Made by a program: the position numbers and the translations under genes. The notes under the pieces are model-generated. The model ran no database searches. It saw only the letters and a list, made by a program, of their open reading frames with translations, and had not been told where the DNA came from. This document shows, one piece after another, positions 9,517 through 18,630 of a stretch of 64,000 bases of DNA. Source of the DNA: Deltaproteobacteria bacterium (GTDB lineage: Bacteria > Myxococcota_A > Polyangia > Polyangiales > Polyangiaceae); assembly GCA_016218915.1 (NCBI GenBank), contig JACRCQ010000054.1, forward strand, positions 124,001 through 188,000, given 5' to 3'. Numbering within the stretch: position 1 is the first letter of the stretch; the number at the start of each line of letters is the position of its first letter.

Positions 9517-10986
9517 TCAGTGCGCGGGCTTGAACTTGTTGGTGCGCACGCCGCTGGCACCGTAGATCTCGGGCTTGGTCTCGCCGGTCGGGTCCTCGCT
9601 CGCGAGCTTGTCGGAGCTGACGTTCATGTACTCGATCAGGTTGTTCCACGAGTACTTGGCCGCGGACTGGTTGGCCTTGACCGCTGTCGCGCCTTTGAAG
9701 ATGTTGCCGAACAGCGCAACCGAGGTCACCCCTTCGCTGCCGGTGTTGCCCATCTCGGTGTTGTTGACGACGTCGACGAGCTCCCAGCCGGTAGGGTCCG
9801 TGGCCGTGGCCTTGTGACGGAAGACCTGCTTGGTGTAGTAGGCGTAGGACCAGCACGCATCCATGAAGATGATCTGGTAGGTGTCCGGCGGATAGGCAGC
9901 CGGATCGTCGAGCACGTCGAGCGAGCCGTAGAACGCGTGCCCGCCGTAGTAGACGATCTCGTGGTTGCGAATCGCTTCCCGGAATCTCTGCTGCGACGAC
10001 TCCTTGGGCACTGCATCGCCGAAGCCGACCGGGGTGTACATGTCGATCGTGACCTTCAACCCGCTCGCATAGGTGCGCCCGAGTCGATGCCCCATGTTGT
10101 CCGCGAACTCTTCCTCCACGGCGAATCCACGCTGGCGCAGGTTCGACGTGAACTGATCGAACGAGATGAATCCCCAGTCCTCCTCGGTGAGGGTCCCATG
10201 CTCGATCTGGCCGAAAATGGCCACCATCGAGATCTTCCCGTCCGCGATGAGCTTGTCGTATTCCGGGAAGACCGTGGGCGTGTCGACCGAGGACTTCACC
10301 TCGTAGCGCGCTGTCACCAGGTCCTCGGCCTTCAGCGGGCAGGTCGTCTCCGTGGGTGACCAGTAGTAGAACAGGTTGTCCGCGTTCAGCTCCGCTGCGT
10401 CGAGCGGGTCGCCGTCCGGGTCCTTGGCGCAGGTGGCCGTGATTCGCTCGAAGAGCCCCGCCGGCTCCAGGGGAAGCACGATGTCCACGGTCTTGCCGAC
10501 CAGATCTGCAACCTTCACCCCTGCGTCGGCCAGCTCCTTGAACTTGACCAGCGACTCCAGCTTCACGCTGTACGACAGGTCCAGCCCCTGATCGATCACG
10601 TCCACCGCGGTGAAGGTCGGAGTCCCCCCTTCCAGGTTGAGATCGTACTTCTGGGCCTTGAGCGTGTTGCGTGCGTACTTGATCTGCTCGGTGACGTTCT
10701 GCGTGATCGACCAGAGCGAGTAGTCCCCAGGGTTCGACTTCAAGGTGTCTGCCAGCGTCTGCAGCTCTTCAGGCGTCTTGCCCGCAAGCCGCACCCTTAC
10801 CTTGGCCGTGATCGTCGCCTCGAGCTCGGCAGCGCGCGCGCTCACATAGCCGGTGTCTGCCTTCCCATCCACGAAGCTGTCAAAGTCGTCTTCGACAGCT
10901 GGCGTCGATTCCACGGGGGCCGGGCTGGACCCGGAGCAGGCGGAGAGAAGAGCTGCAACAGGAAGCAGACGAAGGAGCTTGCGCAT
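9517..10986 (-). CDS. Clan CD-like (caspase-fold) cysteine peptidase lipoprotein candidate
   Basis: A 489-residue lipoprotein (LLSAC, Cys17) followed by an acidic linker and a helical segment (about residues 45-160). The later part resembles clan CD cysteine peptidases. A hydrophobic strand ends in IVYYGGHAFYG (His350) and another in QIIFMDACWSY (Cys378). In clan CD (caspases, gingipain, clostripain, CHAT) the catalytic His follows a hydrophobic strand and is usually followed by Gly, and the Cys sits in a D/Q/E-A/S-C block about 30-50 residues later. The Cys block fits well; the residue after His is Ala instead of Gly. An upstream GAGGTGG site supports the start at 10986. A non-catalytic relative is possible. 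Confidence 0.6.
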   Translation of the reverse strand: MRKLLRLLPVAALLSACSGSSPAPVESTPAVEDDFDSFVDGKADTGYVSARAAELEATITAKVRVRLAGKTPEELQTLADTLKSNPGDYSLWSITQNVTEQIKYARNTLKAQKYDLNLEGGTPTFTAVDVIDQGLDLSYSVKLESLVKFKELADAGVKVADLVGKTVDIVLPLEPAGLFERITATCAKDPDGDPLDAAELNADNLFYYWSPTETTCPLKAEDLVTARYEVKSSVDTPTVFPEYDKLIADGKISMVAIFGQIEHGTLTEEDWGFISFDQFTSNLRQRGFAVEEEFADNMGHRLGRTYASGLKVTIDMYTPVGFGDAVPKESSQQRFREAIRNHEIVYYGGHAFYGSLDVLDDPAAYPPDTYQIIFMDACWSYAYYTKQVFRHKATATDPTGWELVDVVNNTEMGNTGSEGVTSVALFGNIFKGATAVKANQSAAKYSWNNLIEYMNVSSDKLASEDPTGETKPEIYGASGVRTNKFKPAH

Positions 10987-11110
10987 GACCCACCTCGATC
11001 AGGAAGTCGAAATGCTTGCACAACCGGTGCGCCGTGTCCACCCATGGGCGGCCTGCAGGATCCCCGGATACCCAGGTGAGGCGCCGCCGGTTCTCCCGTG
11101 GTTCCCTGCC

Positions 11111-11986
11111 TCACCGCGGCACGCCGAACATGATCTTCGGAAACTGCGTTCTCAACGTGAGCGCGACGTCCATCACCTCGCGCAGCGGAGTGTGCGGATT
11201 CGCCACGATGGTTGCCTGATCTTCCGACGTATACGCGGGATCCGCCCCCTTGAGCTTCGCCACGCAGCTGGCTACCGACGCAAGGTCGAGCGCTGCTCCC
11301 ACCCTGGGAACGGTGAGCCCGGGGCCGATATCGTTGCAGCCCGGCGCAAGGTTCCCCCCTGAGGCCTTGAGCCCGACTCCATCGCTGACGACGATCGCTA
11401 CGAGGTTCAGCTTTCGCGGCATGGAAGGGTCCCAGTGCCCCTGGGAAGCGCGCGGAGGCTCAAAGGATAGCTTCCGCTTGTCGCACGATTCCTCGCACAG
11501 CTCGAAGCTGCCAATCTCACATTGTCCGGCGGTGAACAACGCCTCCATCAGGGCGCGATAGGGGGTTGTCGATGCCGCGACCAGCCGCAACGGCTTGGAG
11601 ATCCGACCCGCTGCGACTTCGCGCTTGAGCGCATCGGCCAGGGGCACGAGATAGAGGTCGTTCGGACCTGAGCGCTTGTAGGCAGCGTCTGCCCCGAACG
11701 ACGGTCCCGCGCCCAGCGGAACGAGGATTCGGGCGTCGTTGTCGAGACGGATTCCCTGCGCGTCGATCGCCATGCCTGTGGCGCGGTTCTTCTCGACCGG
11801 AGGTGCCACGGATGCAGCGTCAGGCACCCAGGTGGGCGCGGTGGCTGGTTGTGCAGCGATCGGCGGCCGAGCATCCTGCGGCGCGCGCGTCTCCTGGTGG
11901 CAGGCAGAAAGCAGGCCCAGGCCGAGCCCGACGACCGCACCGCAAGCGATCGTCGGGAGCAACTTGTGCAGAAGGAGAGCACGCAT
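11111..11986 (-). CDS. ExbD/TolR-like lipoprotein
   Basis: A 291-residue protein with a signal peptide ending in GLLSAC. The C-terminal two-thirds contain two similar units. The clearest is RLVAASTTPYRALMEALFTAGQ, which resembles the periplasmic fold of ExbD/TolR biopolymer-transport proteins. The second unit near the end, ATIVANPHTPLREVMDVALTL, repeats the same pattern. Unlike true ExbD it is predicted to be lipid-anchored with no transmembrane helix, so it is unlikely to be a motor subunit. The start at 11986 is chosen over an upstream in-frame Met at 12043 because it opens the signal peptide. Confidence 0.55.
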   Translation of the reverse strand: MRALLLHKLLPTIACGAVVGLGLGLLSACHQETRAPQDARPPIAAQPATAPTWVPDAASVAPPVEKNRATGMAIDAQGIRLDNDARILVPLGAGPSFGADAAYKRSGPNDLYLVPLADALKREVAAGRISKPLRLVAASTTPYRALMEALFTAGQCEIGSFELCEESCDKRKLSFEPPRASQGHWDPSMPRKLNLVAIVVSDGVGLKASGGNLAPGCNDIGPGLTVPRVGAALDLASVASCVAKLKGADPAYTSEDQATIVANPHTPLREVMDVALTLRTQFPKIMFGVPR

Positions 11987-12095
11987 GTCGCGATGCTTGC
12001 CGCCCCTGCGTCGCCGCGTCAACGCGCCCGACCCAGCCTTCACACGCTCGGATCACGCTGCAGCTTGCGCACGGCACCTGGAACGTGCGGATGGC

Positions 12096-12557
12096 TCAGG
12101 GTCCGAGCCACTTGCCTTGCAGCTGCCCTTCGCACATCGCCTTCCAATCCATGTTGCCATAGGACTTCTGCACGAACTCGCTCGCGCTTCCGCACTTGAT
12201 CTGGCAGGCGCCAGTGACGCCCGTAGTGGGGCAGGGCCCTTCCGCTACCGTTCCGCCCGAGGGGCCGCACACCTGCCCGATCGTGTTGTCGTCCCAGCTT
12301 GACCCGGTGTACTCCTGGCAGATCTGGGTCGATGCGATGTTGCACGATTTGGTCGCGGTTCCGGGCGCAGGCGAGCTCGGCGAGCAGGCACCGGGTGCCC
12401 CTCCGCCCGACCCGCCGCTTCCGCCGGCGGACGTTCCACCGCTTCCGGCCGCGCCAGCCGCTGCGCCTGACCCGCCGCCGTCGCTGTCGCTGCCACAACC
12501 CATCCAGCAGAAGAAAGCCACGGTCGCCAACGCTGCAATCATCGAATTCCTGATCAT
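12096..12557 (-). CDS. Small Cys-containing lipoprotein
   Basis: A 153-residue lipoprotein with a short signal peptide ending in CWMGC-GSDSDG and a Gly/Ser/Ala linker to about residue 55. A compact domain of about 100 residues follows, with eight Cys arranged roughly in pairs (SCNIASTQICQEY, GACQIKCGS). An earlier Met at 12566 is possible, but its GAGG site would then touch the start codon, so 12557 is preferred. Function unknown. Confidence 0.65.
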   Translation of the reverse strand: MIRNSMIAALATVAFFCWMGCGSDSDGGGSGAAAGAAGSGGTSAGGSGGSGGGAPGACSPSSPAPGTATKSCNIASTQICQEYTGSSWDDNTIGQVCGPSGGTVAEGPCPTTGVTGACQIKCGSASEFVQKSYGNMDWKAMCEGQLQGKWLGP

Positions 12558-12648
12558 GATTCCCATCCTCGCTTTACAGAATTGCGGACGATCCTGTCCA
12601 AGAAGGCCGGGACCCTAGCAACACGCGAGTTGGACTTCAACAATCCGG

Positions 12649-14448
12649 CTATGCGTGACAACCGTCTCGATTGGCTCGCTTCCGACGACGCAAGCATGGG
12701 ATGGCCAGAACCACGAGGAATGCCAGTCGACTCCGGGGTTGCCCCGTTGCGGTGCAGCCGCACCCGGAGTCCTCGTCCGAGCCACCGCCCGACCCGCTCC
12801 CCGCTCCACCATCTGCCCCACTCCCCGCAGCACCATCCATGGCTCCAGTGTCCTTCCCAGCATCGTTGGGCGGAACCACTCCAGCATCTGACCCGCCGTC
12901 CGCTTCCACCCCCGCGGACTGAAGCGGGTGCGGGTAGGGATATGCCTTGTAGTAGACTCCCCACTTGTCCTGGCTCTCGCAGCGATAGAGCGTCTGCTCC
13001 GACTCCACCCAGAACGCCTCGAGAGGAGTGCAGGTCGCTGGTGGGGCGCTTCCCTGCGCCACGTCATCGAAGTAGTCCCGCCCCTGGACGAGCTGCGAGA
13101 CGCTCGTTCCGAAATCGACGTCGCAGGGCGGTGTGGCGCACGCGCTGCCGCCCTGTCCGCCTGCCCACGTATTGCCCCATTCGTACCAGGGATAGGGCTG
13201 CATTTGCGTGGCATACCCAGGCTGCATGAAGCAGGGGTAGCCGTCCACACCGGCTCCGTCGAGAAACCCGCTGCAGGTCTCTCCCGCTGGACACTGGTTG
13301 TCGGTCTCGCACAGCTCGAGCTTCGACTTCGAGCAGAACTTCCACTTGCACGTGATGTCAGAAGCGATCCCCTGGCAGTCCTGATCGGTCTCACAGTTCG
13401 CAGGGAAGTCCCCCTTCAGGATGCTCCAGTCCTGGCCGATGTTCGAGCACATGCGGTACTGCGTGCCGTTGCATGGCTTCCACGACTCGTTGCCGCCGCT
13501 GTCATCGGGATTCCGGTAGATCGCCAGATCGATCGTGCCGTTGATCCAGATGTCGCTCCCCACGTTCCACGTGTTGCCGTAGAGCAGCCCTGTGCCGCCA
13601 CGAAAATGGGCGAACCTCGCCCAGGTCTTCGAGCTCCATGGTGCGCTGTCGTCATCGTCGATCACGAACGCGTTGCCATAGGCGACCACGCTCAGCATCG
13701 ACGCAGTGCCCCCGGTGTCGAATCCGTGGTTGCCGAGGATCTGGTTCTTGATCGTGTTGTGACGGATGACTGCCCTTCCCCCTCGCTCGCCGTCGAACGG
13801 ACGACCTTCCCATGCGTCGGTGAACGCAATGTCGCAGTCCTCGATGTAGACCTGCGCGGCGGATCCGAGATCCACCTTGGTCTTCCACTCGGACCAGTCT
13901 TCGCCATCGATCGTGACGAACTCTGACGGGGTGCTGCCTCGGACCGTGATGTGATCCACGAGCCCGGCTGTGTTGCCGGAAGTACGAAACAGCCGCGTCA
14001 GTGCGCCGGTCGTCTCCAGGCGAAGATGGTGGACGCGCCATTGATCCGAGCCGCCCACTGCGACCATCGCATCGCACGATCCTGAGCAGGCACCATCCGA
14101 CAGCTTGAGATGGGAGAGGGACAACGCCAGACCTGGCGCACCGGTCAATACGAACGCGCCTTCGGGCGCACGGATGTGGGTCGACTCCTCGCTCTTGCCC
14201 TGGATGTGGAGGGGAACCTTGCTCGCATCCACCTCGATCGCAGAGCTCCAGTCGCACGACGCGACTGCGGGGTCGGGAATGCGGACGGTTCCGCCGCTCT
14301 GGGCGAGGGCGGCTGCGATGGCGGCTTGCACCTCTGCGCGTTCGCAGGTGTCGGCGAGAAAGCAGTCGGTGCCGCAGGGGGTGACTGCGAGGGCCGGGGA
14401 GGCAGCCAGCATGATCGACAGACCAGCAATCCAGAACTGAGGGCGCAT
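12649..14448 (-). CDS. Secreted parallel beta-helix protein with MYXO-CTERM
   Basis: A 599-residue protein with a Sec signal peptide (cleavage near SPALA-VTP). The main region (about 35-330) has successive short strands typical of right-handed parallel beta-helix, pectate-lyase-fold proteins: GGTVRIPD, VPLHIQGKS, GAFVLTG, SLSHLKLSDG, VDHITVRGS, QVYIEDCDI, GRAVIRHNTIKNQ. After a Cys-rich region and an acidic Asp/Gly linker, the protein ends in a MYXO-CTERM-like tail (DSGCGCTA, a hydrophobic helix, LRRRKR). It is likely surface-sorted and may bind or cleave polysaccharide. No catalytic residues can be named. Confidence 0.8.
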   Translation of the reverse strand: MRPQFWIAGLSIMLAASPALAVTPCGTDCFLADTCERAEVQAAIAAALAQSGGTVRIPDPAVASCDWSSAIEVDASKVPLHIQGKSEESTHIRAPEGAFVLTGAPGLALSLSHLKLSDGACSGSCDAMVAVGGSDQWRVHHLRLETTGALTRLFRTSGNTAGLVDHITVRGSTPSEFVTIDGEDWSEWKTKVDLGSAAQVYIEDCDIAFTDAWEGRPFDGERGGRAVIRHNTIKNQILGNHGFDTGGTASMLSVVAYGNAFVIDDDDSAPWSSKTWARFAHFRGGTGLLYGNTWNVGSDIWINGTIDLAIYRNPDDSGGNESWKPCNGTQYRMCSNIGQDWSILKGDFPANCETDQDCQGIASDITCKWKFCSKSKLELCETDNQCPAGETCSGFLDGAGVDGYPCFMQPGYATQMQPYPWYEWGNTWAGGQGGSACATPPCDVDFGTSVSQLVQGRDYFDDVAQGSAPPATCTPLEAFWVESEQTLYRCESQDKWGVYYKAYPYPHPLQSAGVEADGGSDAGVVPPNDAGKDTGAMDGAAGSGADGGAGSGSGGGSDEDSGCGCTATGQPRSRLAFLVVLAIPCLRRRKRANRDGCHA

Positions 14449-14789
14449 GAGGAAAGGCTAGCCGGAGGGGATCTCTGCGACCTAGCAGATTTCGTGGGGA
14501 CACGATCACGCCTGGCGCCGCCATATCCCAGTGCGAGCTGGACTCCTTGCCCCTGCCCTTGCCCCTGCCCTTGCCCCTGCCCTGCCCTTGCGCCTGCCCT
14601 TGCCCGAAAGCTCGATCATGGGGGGATCCCACAAGTCCATGGGGATCGCTGAGATCACAGTTCCGGATCCGGATGACCTCCAGGTGAATTCCGCTTCATG
14701 GTCCCTGCAACGTTGGACTGTGCGCGACCGCGCGCTCAAGGTATCATTCAGATCCACAAGGCGCGGCGCATCCATTTGCGGGGAAAACC
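14449..14789. other. Intergenic region with a 12-bp tandem repeat
   Basis: A 341-bp divergent region between the beta-helix gene and the STIG1-like gene. At 14544-14606 it holds about five imperfect copies of a 12-bp unit (cccttgcccctg). No gene is apparent in it; the frames crossing it are low-complexity. It must contain the promoters of both flanking genes, but none is clear by eye. Confidence 0.7.
14544..14606. repeat. Tandem repeat, 12-bp unit
   Basis: Alternating ccctgc and ccttgc hexamers make a C-rich tract on the plus strand (G-rich on the minus strand). The last copies have a deletion and a substitution. The G-rich strand has only runs of three to four G, so it might form a G-quadruplex, but this is only a possibility. 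Confidence 0.75.
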
Positions 14790-16916
14790 ATGAACGCAAG
14801 ACGCATTCTTATTGTGACGTCGGCTCCGTTCCTCATGCTGGCAGGGTTCCTGCACAGTGGATGCGGGGGACGTTCGATCGAGACACTCGAAGGCGAGCCA
14901 ATTCTTGCCGGCGGCTCCGGAGGCTCTGGAATCGGGGGAACCGCAGGGTCTGGTGCGGTGGGTGGGTCTGGAGGCTCGGTCCTGCCGGACGGCTCCACCA
15001 AGGACGTGAGCGGAGACTCGCCGCCGACTTGTACGAATGGCCAGCTGTGCTCGGGCGTGTGCGTGGACGTCATGTCTGATCCCAACAACTGCGGGATGTG
15101 CGGGAAGCACTGCGGCGCCTCGGAAGCCTGCTCTCTTGGGAATTGCTCTTCCGGCTGCGCCCCGGGCCTGGCCAAGTGCGGCCAGTCGTGCGTCAACCTG
15201 GACAACAACCCGGGGAACTGCGGCCAGTGTGGCAATAGTTGCGTCAGCGGCCAGTCTTGCATCTCCGGCCAGTGCTACTGCACGCAGGGGGTGAAACCCA
15301 TCGTCTGCGACGGCAAGTGCGTGGATCTCGCCTCGGATCCCAACAACTGCGGCGGGTGCAACGTCGTGTGCGGCCCCTCGGAGGTCTGCTCGGTCGGCAG
15401 CTGCCAATCGCAGTGCGCTGCCGGGTTGATCCTGTGCAACGGCGCTTGCATCGACGTGCAATCCGACACCGCGAACTGCGGCGCGTGCGGCCTTGCCTGC
15501 GCCAAGGGCGCTGCCTGCATCGCCGGCGTCTGCGAATGCCCGGCCGGGCAAGGCGATTGCGGCGGGGTATGCGTGGACATCGTGTCTGACCCGAACAACT
15601 GCGGCGCGTGCTTCAAGCTCTGCACTGCAGGCGAGGTCTGCACCGCGGGCGCCTGCGAGCTGCAGTGCGGAACCGGACTGGTGCAATGCGGCGGCGCGTG
15701 CGTGGACACCATGTCCGATGCGGCCAACTGCGGCGCCTGCGGGACCAGTTGCGCCACCGGCGCCACCTGCAATGCCGGCGTCTGCTCGTGCCCGATCCTG
15801 CAGACCGAATGCAGCGGCAAGTGCGTGGACCTCGCTTCGGATCCCAACAACTGCGGGACCTGCGCCAACCCCTGCCCTGCAGGAACCAGCTGCCAGACCG
15901 GGGTCTGCCAGTGCCCGGCCGGCGAGAAGCTGTGCAACGGCGTGTGCACGAACACGCAGACCGCCAATGACAATTGCGGCGGCTGCGGCGTGGTGTGCGG
16001 CGGAGGCAAGACGTGCCAGGCAGGGGTTTGTGCCTGCTACAACAACGGCACGCTCTGCAGCGGGGTATGCACGGAAACGCAGAGCGACCCGAACAACTGC
16101 GGCGGCTGCGGGGTGAAGTGCGCGTCCGGCCAGGTCTGCTCGCAAGGTGCATGCACCACGACCTGCGGCGCAGGGACCGTCAACTGCAACAATGCCTGCG
16201 TGGACCTGCAGACCAGTCCGTTCGATTGCGGAGCGTGCGGCACGGTCTGCGGTACCTGGGCGAGCTGCGTGGCGGGCGTCTGCACCTGCGGCGCAGGAAC
16301 CACGAGCTGCAACGGGGTCTGCTACAACCTGCAGACCAACGCCCAGCATTGTGGCACCTGCCAGAATCACTGCCAGCCGGGCAACCAGTGCGTGGCCGGC
16401 ACGTGCACGGCCGGCTGCTCCGCAGGGCTGACCAAGTGCGGACAGGTCTGCGTCAACCTGCAGACCAGCGTCCAGAATTGCGGAAGCTGCGGCAACGACT
16501 GTCCGAACGGAGCCGCCTGCGTGGGAGGTTCCTGCGTGTGCCCGCTGGGGTGGACCGACTGCGGCCAGCGGTGCGCGAACCTGCAGACCGACGCGCAGGA
16601 CTGCGGGACGTGCGGCCACCATTGCCAGCCAGGGCAGGTGTGCAGCCTGGGGGACTGCTCGATCGCCTGCGACTCAGGCCTCGCCAAGTGCGGCAACCAG
16701 TGCGTGGACCTTTCCAGCGACAAGTCCAACTGTGGGTTCTGCCAGCAGGTGTGCGGCGGAAACCTGGTGTGCCAGAACGGCCAGTGCGCCTGCCCGACCG
16801 GCACCACCAACTGCGCCGGGCTTTGCGTGGATCTCACCAAGAGCCCGCAGAACTGCGGCGCGTGCGGAACCATGTGCGCCAGCGGCAAGACCTGCGTGAA
16901 CGGCGTCTGCCAGTAG
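14790..16916 (+). CDS. Giant STIG1-like Cys-repeat lipoprotein (15 repeats)
   Basis: A 708-residue lipoprotein with a signal peptide ending in HSGC-GG, a Gly/Ser linker and then 15 tandem Cys-rich units of about 36-45 residues. Each unit is built on C.G.CVDL.SDPNNCG.CG..C and followed by a shorter C..G.C.C part. The first unit starts around residue 85 and the last ends at the C-terminus. This resembles the plant stigma-specific STIG1 repeat annotated in many myxobacterial proteins. Repeats differ enough in DNA to show long divergence, but the Cys spacing is constant. It is likely a rigid, disulfide-rich surface fibre. A long antisense frame across it is a shadow of biased codon use. Confidence 0.85.
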   Translation: MNARRILIVTSAPFLMLAGFLHSGCGGRSIETLEGEPILAGGSGGSGIGGTAGSGAVGGSGGSVLPDGSTKDVSGDSPPTCTNGQLCSGVCVDVMSDPNNCGMCGKHCGASEACSLGNCSSGCAPGLAKCGQSCVNLDNNPGNCGQCGNSCVSGQSCISGQCYCTQGVKPIVCDGKCVDLASDPNNCGGCNVVCGPSEVCSVGSCQSQCAAGLILCNGACIDVQSDTANCGACGLACAKGAACIAGVCECPAGQGDCGGVCVDIVSDPNNCGACFKLCTAGEVCTAGACELQCGTGLVQCGGACVDTMSDAANCGACGTSCATGATCNAGVCSCPILQTECSGKCVDLASDPNNCGTCANPCPAGTSCQTGVCQCPAGEKLCNGVCTNTQTANDNCGGCGVVCGGGKTCQAGVCACYNNGTLCSGVCTETQSDPNNCGGCGVKCASGQVCSQGACTTTCGAGTVNCNNACVDLQTSPFDCGACGTVCGTWASCVAGVCTCGAGTTSCNGVCYNLQTNAQHCGTCQNHCQPGNQCVAGTCTAGCSAGLTKCGQVCVNLQTSVQNCGSCGNDCPNGAACVGGSCVCPLGWTDCGQRCANLQTDAQDCGTCGHHCQPGQVCSLGDCSIACDSGLAKCGNQCVDLSSDKSNCGFCQQVCGGNLVCQNGQCACPTGTTNCAGLCVDLTKSPQNCGACGTMCASGKTCVNGVCQ

Positions 16917-16921
16917 AGCGC

Positions 16922-18325
16922 TCAGGCCCGCTCCGTCCCCTCCTCGCACGGAAGCAGCAACGTCACAGCCGTTCCCCCGCCGACCTCAGAGCGAAGCTCC
17001 AGCCATCCACCTGACTTCTGCATGATGCCGAACGCGGTAGACAGGCCGAGCCCTGTGCCCTTGCCGCGAGGTTTGGTCGTGAAGAACGGCTCAATCGCCC
17101 GCTGCGCCGTGGACTCGTCCATTCCGGCGCCGGTGTCCGCAAGGGTCAGCCTCACGTAACAGCCTGGATTCAGGCCAGGACGCCCTTCGCACGCGGCCGC
17201 ATCCAGCACGACCTGCTTGCCTTCGATGGTGAGCTTGCCCTCTCCGTTCATCGCATCGCGCGCGTTGACCGCCAGGTTCAGAATCACCTGCTGGAACTGC
17301 GTGGGATCGATCTTGACCGCGCCGATGCCGGGATCGAGCTGCACCGAGACGGCCGTGCCGTTTCCGAGCACCCGCTCCAGCATGGTCTGCATGGACTGGA
17401 TGAACTCGGCAGGGCGTATGCTCTGCGGCTGCACTGGCTGCCGGCGGCTGAAGGCAAGCAGCTGGGAGGTCAGCTGGGCTGCGCTTCGCGCTGCGCTGAG
17501 CCCGTCGTCCAGTGCCTGCCGCAGCTCGGCCGGATCTGGCTCCTCCTCCTCGATCGCATAGACCAGGGCGCTTCGGATGATGGTCAGCAGATTGTTGAAG
17601 TCGTGGGCCAAGGTCCCTGTGGCGCGCCCCAGGGTGTCCATGCGCTGCAGCAACTCGATCTGGCGTTGGAGCACCGCAGCTTTCTCCTGCGCCTGTACCT
17701 GGGCGAGTCGGAGCGCGCGCTCGCGCTCTGCCGACTGTTCCAGCTTTCGCCTGGCATAGAGCAGGAAGGCGCACGCCGAGGCCACGGACAAGGAGACTGC
17801 GATGAAGGCAAAAGGGCGGCCCCCAGAGGTCTCGTGGGGCCCCAAGGTCGGCGAAGCAAGCGGCGCCCGCGGGATCACCCCTCGCGCTTCCAGCAGCAGA
17901 ATCGCGCCATAACAGAGCACGACCGCAGCGGTCACGGTCAGGCTGACGCCCCGCGATGAAGTCATTGCCACGCCGATCACGTGCATGATCAGGAACACCA
18001 GCACAGGCGTGGTTGCACTGCCCAGCCCCCACGTCACGTACATCAGCAGGCCCACCCCAAGCAGCGAGATCAGCAGGTTGCGATGCTTGGGGATCAGGTT
18101 CCAGCGGATCGCCACGATGGCAGCGCCTGACAGGACCGGAAACGCCAGCATGGGCCCCCACAGCCACACGGCGTCAGGCCGTCGAATCATCACCCATGGG
18201 ATCCACACGCTGCTTGCCAGGAAGCGCAGGAATTCGGCCAGCCCCTCGCGCTCCCTGTTGACGATTCCGCCCGATGACAATTCGGGGTCAGAGGGAGAGC
18301 CCGGGCTGGAATCCGGTGTGGTCAT
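16922..18325 (-). CDS. Membrane sensor histidine kinase (orphan)
   Basis: A 467-residue kinase. The N-terminal half has about six membrane segments between residues 38 and 190 and no clear periplasmic domain. A short coiled coil (about 195-235) leads into the kinase core: H-box TLAHDFNNLLT with His241, N-box NLAVNARDAM, G1 LADTGAGMD, F-box IEPFFTTK and G2 GKGTGLGLS. The HDFNN form of the H-box is typical of the HPK4/NtrB-like group. No response regulator is adjacent. It converges with the STIG1-like gene with 5 bp between the frames. It may be a 7TM-type sensor of membrane state or small molecules; the signal is unknown. Confidence 0.9.
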   Translation of the reverse strand: MTTPDSSPGSPSDPELSSGGIVNREREGLAEFLRFLASSVWIPWVMIRRPDAVWLWGPMLAFPVLSGAAIVAIRWNLIPKHRNLLISLLGVGLLMYVTWGLGSATTPVLVFLIMHVIGVAMTSSRGVSLTVTAAVVLCYGAILLLEARGVIPRAPLASPTLGPHETSGGRPFAFIAVSLSVASACAFLLYARRKLEQSAERERALRLAQVQAQEKAAVLQRQIELLQRMDTLGRATGTLAHDFNNLLTIIRSALVYAIEEEEPDPAELRQALDDGLSAARSAAQLTSQLLAFSRRQPVQPQSIRPAEFIQSMQTMLERVLGNGTAVSVQLDPGIGAVKIDPTQFQQVILNLAVNARDAMNGEGKLTIEGKQVVLDAAACEGRPGLNPGCYVRLTLADTGAGMDESTAQRAIEPFFTTKPRGKGTGLGLSTAFGIMQKSGGWLELRSEVGGGTAVTLLLPCEEGTERA

Positions 18326-18630
18326 CGCAAATCCGTTGGATACCGCAGAGCAGCAGGCGCGAGAAGCGCGGGAACCGTGATTGTGGAGCCGTGGCGCAAC
18401 TTGAGCAGCACGTTGCGCAAACTGGCTGATCCAGGCTCGATCCGATGGGAGAATTCAATGCCCTTTTGAGGGTTCTCAGCGGGAGACAGGAGATCGGGAG
18501 AAATGGCCGGCGTGCGGACGACGCTCGGGGTTGACCCGCAGAGGCTGCAGAGTATCGGAAGTTCGGAAGGATCTCACGGTCAGCTCAGGACCACCGCTGG
18601 CTAGGCACACATTGTGCTCACGTTTCGGGC
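18326..18630. other. Divergent intergenic region with inverted repeat
   Basis: A 305-bp region between the divergent kinase and AgmX-like genes. It contains a perfect 7-bp inverted repeat (gcgcaac at 18394-18400 and gttgcgc at 18412-18418) separated by 11 bp, a possible operator or hairpin. No coding frame is convincing here. Confidence 0.5.

Noticed and set aside
14748-16622. Long antisense open frame (624 codons) across the STIG1-like gene
   Set aside because: It mirrors the Cys-rich repeat codons of the real gene (its product is Ala/Arg/Val-rich and repetitive); no ribosome binding site or recognisable domain.
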